DNA from: Leptoclinus maculatus | Lineage: Eukaryota > Chordata > Actinopteri > Perciformes > Stichaeidae | DNA length: 64,000 nt | Direction: 5' to 3' | NCBI GenBank assembly: GCA_032191485.1 | Contig: JAVDOI010000013.1 | Coordinates: forward strand, 52,501 to 116,500 | Part shown: positions 57,401-64,000 of the stretch, piece after piece | Layout: each line of letters starts with the position of its first letter | Numbering within the stretch: position 1 is the first letter of the stretch | Translations under genes and position numbers: made by a program | Notes under the pieces: generated by a model | Told to the model about the DNA's origin: nothing | What the model saw: only the letters and a program-made list of their open reading frames with translations | The model's database searches: none

Positions 57401-60400
57401 TCCTGTCAGGCTGTTTTAAGGACGACCGCATCGTGTTCTGGACCTGGATGTTCTCCACGTACTTCATGGAGAAGTTATCTCCTCGAGAGGACGACATGCT
57501 GTTCTACGTCAGGAGGAAGCTGGCCTACGTCAGCGGAGAAAGCAGCAGCAGCAGCAGTGAGGGCAAGAAGGTGACGTCGTCTGTTCATGTTCACAGGAAG
57601 TCAAACCAACAGTTCATTCAGCCATTAGTTTTGATTTTAAACCTCATGAAGTCATAAAAAACCTTTAACTCCACAATATGTTATAATCCATTTCAATAAT
57701 TAACCTCAAAATTAGGACGAACATCTGAATTTGCTCCTAAATTAAAGATGAATTAACCCAGTTTATTATAAAATACAACAATTCATTAAAACTCCTTCAT
57801 TCTTTATTATCTATAATGAAGCTTTTCTATGTTTTGTTGTATATTAATGAAAGTTAAAGTCTGTATTTCATGCTGTTAAAAAGAAAAAACTAATAAGAAA
57901 AAATCATCCTCACTAAAATAAGTGGATGGTTATCTTTTAAAAAAACAACCTAAAAACATCTGAAATCATTCAGTATTTGGTTTTTTTAGCTGCTTTTAAC
58001 AAAACACCATTTCCCAGAAGCCCCCAAACCGTCGCTGGTTAAATGTCTGATCTCGACAGAAGTTTTAGATTTGAGATTACAACTCATCAAGTAGAAGAAG
58101 GACTTCAGCAGAGATGAACTCTTCATGTTGTCATGTTAACCAATCAATAAAGACAGATCGTCGTCCTCCATGTTTCTCCTCATGAAGTGTCTCACACACA
58201 CACACACACACACACACACAGCGTCAGATCTAAAGGTGTGTGTGTGTGTGTTTCAGGTGGAGGTGGAGGTCTACAGGAGAGACTCCAAGAAGCTGCCCGG
58301 CCTCGGTGACCCCGACATCGACTGGGAGGAGAGCGTCTACCTGAACCTCATCCTGCAGAAGGTGAGCAACGTTCTCACCCAACACTTTCACACTTTAACT
58401 CCGATGTATTAATGTGATGATATCTTATAAACACATATTAGTTCATGACATATCATATCATGCACAAGCTTCATCCTCTGAGGAGCTTTAATGTGTTCAG
58501 TAAGTTAAAGATTTTAATGTTTTTCATGTAAATTGTGACCTTATGCTCACTAAAACCACAAGAATATATTAATATTAATATAATAAAGCTGTTCAGAGTA
58601 GAAATAATTCAACTTCAGCTTCCAGACACTTAAAATTTCAGAACATGAGTTCAGATTTTATATTAAACCAATCATGCAAGACTTATGAGTCGTCATTTAT
58701 CAAAATCTTAATGTATAAATGTCGAGGTTGCCCTTAAGTCCCCTCTTTTAGTATTGAACCCTTTGAGCAGATAATTAGATTTAACCCATAAATGTATGTA
58801 ACTGAACACCTTCATTTAAGTTTATAATAAGAAAATCAAATATTATGGGAATAAAAATTGATGATGAAAATTAAATATCTTTGTACGCAGACGATGTGAT
58901 GTTATATCTCAGATATTTATAATTCAACACCTTCGTTAATTAAGTTTATAACAATTAAAGCCAAATATGTATGTAACAACACCATTTAAGTGTATTATAA
59001 TAAAAAACAAATATGGGAATAGAAATTGGTGATAAACATAAAATTCTTTGTATGCAGACGATGTGATGTTATATCTCATAAAATTTCTTAACTTAAGTGT
59101 TTAATTACATACATATAACAATTTAACCCAAATATTAAAGTATTAAAACTGTGGTGATGAACAAAAATACCTTTTGTATGCAGACGATGTGATGTTATAT
59201 CTTATATGTTTGTAATTCAACACCTTCGTTAATGAAGTTTAGAACAATTAAAGCCAAATATTATGGGTATAGAAATTGGTGATGAACATAAAACATCTTC
59301 GTATGCAGACGATGTGATGTTTTATCTCATATGTATGTAATTCAACACATTTGATTCATTTGATAAAGATTTAGGAACTGAATTCTGGCTATATGTTAAA
59401 TACAAGAATGAGGTGTGTGATACGTGGGGACAATGATTGTTTACAGGATATTTCATGGAAATATGACAATTTTTGTTTATAATATCTTGTCATGAACAAA
59501 GAACTGGATATTTAAATATCCTGAACACATTTCAAGGATATCGTTATCTTTAGGCAAAACTGCTCGTGAAGCAGAAACATGTTTAAAGATTTTGGTGTGA
59601 TTGTTGTAAAATGTTCTAATTAGGCCTTTTTCTGTCTTGTTTGAGAGACATGGAGGTTCACAGATAGATAACTACAGTATGTACTACCAACTTTCTACTA
59701 CACATGTTTAATGAATATTTACTGTGGTTTCATTTACATTAAAAAAATTTGACAGTGAATCAAAACTCATATACAGCATATATGAATGAGTTATTTTGGA
59801 TAAAGAAAACAAAAATGAGGCAATAACAGAGTAGTAGAATGAATGTAGATTACTCAAAATCAAACACAGAATATAGACACGTCAGGGAAGTCCTAAATAC
59901 TAATAAATGCAGCTTTTTTATCCAGTAAAATCTCAAGTTAAAGTTTTTGTATAAGTGCAGGACGTTATAACATTAACAGAAAATAAGACAGAAAGCAAAA
60001 AACAAACAAAAATACAAGACAGAAAAGTAAGAAAATTAGCGTATTTTGAAATAAAAGTAGGATTTTGTGATGTTTGTACACAATAACTTATATTAAATAT
60101 CTTTTAGTTGGACTACGTGGTAACGTGTGCGGTCTGCACGCGCTCAGACGCCGGAGACATCCACATCCACAAGAAGAAATGTCAGGTATGAAACCACACG
60201 GCTGTTTTTTTAAAGCCTCGTTCTTCACGACGAAGCTGCTGAACTTTATTCTCGCTGATGTTTTTTTACAGGAAGTGTTTGCGTCTCCCAGCAAACACGC
60301 CATGGACAGCAAAGGAGAGGAGTCCAAGATGAGCTACCCCAACATCTTCTTCATGATCGACAACTTCGAGGAGGTAACCGACACACTGATGCTTTAACTC

Positions 60401-63400
60401 CACATGAGCCATAATTCATCCTGTGTGAATTCTGTCAAATCTACCAAAGAACCTGACAAACAGACCATTTAGTTGTGTTTCTTAATCTAGTGAAGAAAAA
60501 GACGCTTTAGAAATATCATTTTTTTTTAAAAGGATGTTTACAAGAATAAAGGACAAACTTTAGTTTCTGATGTTTGGATCTAAATATATGTTTTTTGTTT
60601 GTACAACCAAACAAATACTTGTTTGTATTTGTATGAATATTTACATATCTTTTGTCCTATATTGTACTCTTTTATAACACAAGACGCTACAACAAGAAGC
60701 GTTGTCTTTCAATTTTCTATATATGTATATATTTTTTGCTCTCTTTAACATTTTTTTAAATATTATAATTATATTGATATGTGTGCAGGTGTTCAGTGAC
60801 ATGACGGTGGGCGAAGGAGAGATGGTTTGTGTGGAGTTGGTGGCGAGCGACAAGAGCAACACCTTCCAGGGCGTCATCTTCCAGGGCTCGATCCGCTACG
60901 AGGCCCTGAAGAAGGTCTACGACAACCGGGTGAGACCAGCTGCTGCGAGCTAGCATGCTAACAGTGACCGTGTTGTACACTATGGTTTTACCGTGTTCTC
61001 TGTCTGGTTAATGCTAAGGCTAAATCATAAAAGTCTCACTTACTAGCTTTCAGCTGCTTCTCATGGTCTTCATCTGCTTCAATGTCAAGAATGAACTTCA
61101 TGATCAAGTTAATTACGTTCTGGAACAAGTGGTGACGTTAGCATGTCCAATGTTAGCTGGACACGCGTTAACCATGCTAACATTAGCATTGTTATTTACT
61201 GCTGCTGTATATATATTTTTGTTTAATTTTCTTTAATGATTCTGAACAATATTTTTTTATTAAAGTTTACAATAACACATTAAAAATTGTATCAAAAAAG
61301 AAACATGTTAAAGCTAATGCTACTATATCATACCAGCATGTTAAATTAGCTAACTGTAACTATCTTCACATGCTAACAGTAGCATGCTAAGATACTAACA
61401 TGGCAAAATTACATTAACTAACAAGGTATTATAACATGCTAACATTAGCTTTATAATTTAAAGCTGCTTTATTTATTCTTGAACATGATTTTTATTAAAG
61501 TTCACAATAACACATTTTATATTACAAGTAAACCAATAGAAACACGATAACGTAAAAGCTAATGCTACTATAGCATTCCAACATGTTAAATGTTAGCATG
61601 TTATGCGTCTAAACATGCTAAAAGTAGTATGCTAAGATGATAATGGCAAAATTACATTAGTTAACACCGTTAGCATGTCAACATATGTTAGTAGGTTATG
61701 GTAACATTTAGCATACGAGTATACTAATGTTAGCATATTAGCATGTTGATGCTAGCTTAAATTCAGTTTAAATCATAGCTGAAGCTAACGGCTAATGTCA
61801 TGCAGGAGTTATTTATTGTTTCCAGTTGACACAAAATCATGAATACAAATTTAACAAATACGTACTATAGTTTCATTTTTTAAACCTTCAAAATCAACAG
61901 TTTTTCAGAGAAAAGTAGGTTTTTACATACAATAAATATAACTTTTGTGAAACAAATGCATATAGAATATAAAAAATAAATGTATGATGTTTCCGTGTGT
62001 TTTGGTGCTTCAGGTGAGCGTCGCTGCTAAAATGGCTCAGCGGATGTCTTTCGGCTTCTACAAGTACAACAACATGGAGTTTGTGAGGATGAAGGGTCCG
62101 CAGGGAAAAGGTCACGCAGAGATGGCCGTCAGCAGGATGCCGACAGGAGACACCTCCCCCTGTGGCACCGAGGAGGACCAGGTGTCCCCCATGCACGAGA
62201 GGGTGGGGAAAACAAACGCACCAAACACGGGGAAAACCTGAGCTCCAGATCAGTAATAAATGCTGCTGGATGAATTCATTTCTCTTGTTACACAGAGAAC
62301 AAACACTTCATGTTTACCAGAGCTGAGAGTAAAAGTATGCGAGTACTACAGTCAATCAAAGTACCTCTACTGTGTACTTTAGTACATAATGAGCTTTGTG
62401 TCTCCAGGTGACGTCCTTCAGCACTCCTCCGACTCCAGAGAGGAACCGTCCGTCCTTCTTCTCTCCGTCTCTCAGACGCAAAGTTCCCCGAAACCGAAAC
62501 GCAGAGATGAAGAAGTCTCACTCGGCCAACGACAGCGAGGAGTTCTTCAGGGAGGAGGAAGACGAAGGTAGGAACCGGAGGAAACCGGTCACACCGGTGT
62601 CTTTATTCCTGTAGTCGGATCAGTTTCCAGCACAATTACTGGTTTGTTTGATTGTGGCTGTAATTAACACAAGTGTTTGTGTAATTATATATATATTTTT
62701 TAAATTATATTTATATATATATATACATTTATTTTCATGTATTTTTATTTATTTATGCAAGTTTGTTTGTTATATTTATAAACATATTTATATGTTTAAT
62801 ATGCAGACAGAAAGCTTTGTTGAGACATCATTTGTGTTTTTTCCATTTTATTTTACTTTATTGCACAAAAAGTGAATTAAGAATCTGAATATGAGGACAA
62901 ATACAGACACTGAATGTAAAACCATTAATACAAAACAATAACAGGACGCCTACTCTGTTAATGAGGAGCGATGCACATGATCTCCATCACAACACATCCA
63001 AACCTATATATGTATTTACTTATATATGTATTCATGTATTTGTTTCGGTCAGCTCATAGTTTTCTGTCTTATTATTTCCTGGAGTCTGCCGACTAATAAC
63101 TTGTTATTAGTGATTAAAATGAGACTTAAATCAAACCTGAGGTAGTAATTAAAGGCACCGTAGAAGCCCTCAGATACTCTGAACTACTGCTACAAGGAAG
63201 CCACGGTGCTAACGTGTAGCTAGCTGTGGCTAACGTGTAGCTAGCTCTTGCTAACGTGTTTCTGTCCTCCTCAGATCTTCACACCGCCTCTAACCTCCGC
63301 TCCCGCTCTCTGTCGGGCACCGGTCGCTCTCTGGTCGGCTCGTGGCTCAAGCTGAACCGAACCGAGGACTACTTCCTGCTCTACTCACACCTGACCTACG

Positions 63401-63797
63401 TCACGCTGCCGCTGCACCGCATCACCGCAGGTCAGAGGTCAGAGGTCGACGCGGGGCAGCTGACTGTCCCCTTGTTTCCTCTCTTTACGTCTAACTCAAA
63501 CCGTCTTCATCTTGTGTGTTTATTTTTAGTGAGGGCTGGAAACTAAAAAATAAACTGGTTAGTTTCTGACTTGACCAGAGTTGTCAGTTACTTTCTTGTT
63601 CTTTCATTTATTTATTTAACATGTTGGTTCATTACTTACGTCTCTTTCTTAGTTTCTCAGTCATTGATTTAGTCACTTAGATAGCTGCTCACTTGTTACT
63701 TCCTTGTCGACGTGTGATGACATCATAACTAGTGTAGTCTACTCTCTCTCTGTCAGACATCCTGGAGGTGAGGCAGAAGCCCATCCTGATGACGTAA
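51480..63797 (+). CDS. kiaa0930: KIAA0930 family protein of unknown function
   Basis: Coding exons: 51480-51618, 57410-57570, 58257-58361, 60108-60185, 60272-60373, 60789-60929, 62014-62202, 62408-62567, 63275-63430 and 63757-63797, giving 423 residues. Strongly conserved family stretches include CFKDDRIVFWTWMFSTYFME, YRRDSKKLPGLGDPDIDWEE, VTCAVCTRADAGDIHIHKKK, VFSDMTVGEGEMVCVELVAS and DILEVRQKPILMT at the end. A Ser-rich insert (GESSSSSSEGKK) follows the first block. The middle has a Ser/Pro-rich, probably phosphorylated stretch (TSFSTPPTPERNRPSFFSPS). No signal peptide, membrane segment or catalytic motif is evident, and I know of no established biochemical function. The start at 51480 was chosen because it reads into the conserved N-terminal helix (LQQMLKAITDERNRL). 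ATG 51463 is in another frame. Confidence 0.95.
51680..52450. repeat. 61-bp array in KIAA0930-like intron 1
   Basis: About 12.5 copies of a 61-bp unit starting TACCTTCTAATGTGTGTATA. Each contains TGTGTGTATATGTACACACA, a near-perfect inverted repeat able to form a hairpin. The array starts about 60 bases into the intron. Confidence 0.95.
53185..53930. repeat. GGTTCTAGTGGTCCTT array, block 1
   Basis: Degenerate units of about 17-21 bases around GGTTCTAGTGGTCCTTTAGG and TTCTAGTGGTCCTTAAAGGG. A segment of about 240 bp is duplicated (53355-53595 recurs near 53600-53840). Confidence 0.9.
54690..54925. repeat. GGTTCTAGTGGTCCTT array, block 2 (42-bp unit)
   Basis: Five nearly identical copies of a 42-bp unit joining GGTTCTAGTGGTCCTTTAGG to TGGTTCTATCACTCCTCATG. 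It belongs to the same family as blocks 1 and 3. Confidence 0.93.
55410..55502 (-). mobile_element. Possible end of a non-autonomous hAT-like transposon
   Basis: On the minus strand, 55499-55481 reads GCAGTTGTTCTCAACTGGT, followed by CTGGCTGCGGGACCCACCAT. This resembles the terminal inverted repeats of hAT elements. It lies at the junction with array block 3, so the element may have split the GGTTCTAGTGG array. I could not find a matching left end or a clear 8-bp target duplication. Confidence 0.3.
55503..56160. repeat. GGTTCTATCACTCCTTATGA array, block 3
   Basis: A mosaic of 21- and 42-bp units (GGTTCTATCACTCCTTATGA, GGTTCTATTGGTCCTTTAGG, GGTTCTAGTGGTTCTATCAC). The plus frame is open and reads as Gly/Ser/Pro/Asp modules, but the lack of splice signals and the position in an intron argue against coding. 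Confidence 0.92.
56410..57204. repeat. 33-bp array in KIAA0930-like intron 1
   Basis: About 24 copies of a 33-bp unit (ATGAGACCAAAACAAAGAAT then CTATGTCATCRAY). Variation is almost confined to AAC, GAC and GAT at the unit end. 33 is divisible by three, so both strands are open. No evidence of use as protein. Confidence 0.96.
57305..57403. repeat. GTTCTCTRTGTTCTC repeat before exon 2
   Basis: A pyrimidine-rich degenerate repeat of TGTTCTC units just upstream of the exon 2 acceptor at 57409. It probably acts as an extended pyrimidine tract. Confidence 0.85.
58362..60107. other. Intron 3 of the KIAA0930-like gene outside the LINE
   Basis: AT-rich sequence on either side of the LINE remnant (58362-58700 and 59560-60107). 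It may be older, unrecognisable LINE sequence. I see no exon or RNA gene. Confidence 0.4.
58700..59560 (+). mobile_element. L1-clade LINE remnant (reverse transcriptase fragment), tandemly duplicated
   Basis: In intron 3 of the KIAA0930-like gene, sense orientation. Degenerate translation near 58716-58775 gives R-GCP-stop-VPSFSIEPFEQIIR, close to the RT block GCPLSP...EPFAQIIR. At 58884 TACGCAGACGATGTGATGTT gives LYADDVMLYL, the RT catalytic YADD box. That segment recurs at 59051, 59177 and 59302, each preceded by a GIEIGD-like block. Near 59380 a weak SGYMLN match follows. There are stops and frameshifts throughout, so the element is dead. Confidence 0.7.
60930..62013. repeat. Intron 6 with dispersed GCTAACATTAGCATG motifs
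   Basis: A 1.08-kb intron with many copies of GCTAACATTAGC, GTTAGCATG and related palindromic pieces, plus two copies of a longer segment (TTTTTATTAAAGTTYACAAT AACACATT, near 61254 and 61491). This suggests an internal duplication of about 240 bp. Confidence 0.6.
62568..63274. other. Intron 8 of the KIAA0930-like gene
   Basis: AT-rich, with a TATATATA stretch near 62690-62790 and three copies of GCTAACGTGTAGCTAGCT near 63200-63260. Nothing else is recognised. Confidence 0.4.
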
Positions 63798-64000
63798 TGA
63801 CATGTGATGACATCATGTGATGTGATGACATCATATCCTGATGACGTAGCAGCGCTGCCTCCCTCAGTCATCTCTACAAAGTGCCTCCTGCATCATCCGG
63901 CCACTGAGACCACAGCAGAACCACCAAACACCTGCTTCAGAGGAGACCAACAAACCAGCCATTCAGGAAGTGCCTCTTCTTCTTCTTCTCTTCAGTGCGT
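63798..64000 (+). other. Start of the 3' UTR of the KIAA0930-like gene
   Basis: GATGACATCATGTGATGTGA repeats (63795-63850), which contain TGACATCA-type palindromes, then unique sequence with a CTT run near the window edge. No poly(A) signal is seen before the window ends. Confidence 0.5.

Overview
This window is vertebrate nuclear DNA, almost certainly from a ray-finned (teleost) fish. It has split genes with GT-AG introns, a cone UV-opsin (SWS1) of fish type beside calumenin, intron-hosted H/ACA snoRNA genes, an L1-clade LINE remnant and very abundant tandem repeats. I see no bacterial, plasmid or phage features. Exons were assembled by eye from splice signals, codon phase and recognised protein families. 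In every gene the phases sum to an uninterrupted frame. Seven protein-coding genes are recognised.

Layout. 1-5.9 kb is two large minisatellites with a short unique island between them. 6.6-9.5 kb is the SWS1 opsin gene (+), with two tandem arrays inside its fourth intron. It converges on calumenin (-, 9.6-15.4 kb), whose introns are largely minisatellite. 16.2-20.4 kb is intergenic and carries a 23-bp array, an AT-rich stretch and a 56-bp array. 20.4-23.5 kb is ribosomal protein L18a (-), with two nearly identical H/ACA snoRNA-like copies in separate introns. 24.7-37.9 kb is exportin-T (+), 24 coding exons for 962 residues, with many introns filled by private arrays. 37.9-40.8 kb is repeat-poor intergenic DNA with dispersed fish repeats. 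40.8-45.6 kb is RTCB (-), the tRNA-splicing ligase, in 12 exons for 505 residues. It is head to head with FBXO7 (+, 46.2-49.9 kb). 51.4-63.8 kb is a KIAA0930-type gene (+), 10 exons, with several arrays and a LINE fragment in its introns.

Functionally, two genes (XPOT and RTCB) act on tRNA, in nuclear export and in tRNA exon ligation, and lie tail to tail. RPL18A hosts candidate pseudouridylation-guide RNAs. FBXO7 is an SCF and proteasome adaptor. SWS1 opsin and calumenin are a well-known vertebrate neighbour pair. KIAA0930 has no established role.

The dominant unusual property is tandem repetition, roughly a third of the window by my tally. Arrays often start within a few bases of a splice junction and in two cases copy the splice site itself. 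Opsin intron 4 carries 18 copies of its 5' splice site. XPOT intron 10 carries 18 extra copies of the 3' splice site plus the start of the next exon, in a 54-bp unit that stays in frame and stop-free. Other points of interest are a tRNA-arm-like double hairpin in the XPOT 3' UTR, sense-strand AATAAA signals repeated in XPOT intron 16, and a tandemly duplicated reverse-transcriptase YADD segment in the KIAA0930-like gene.
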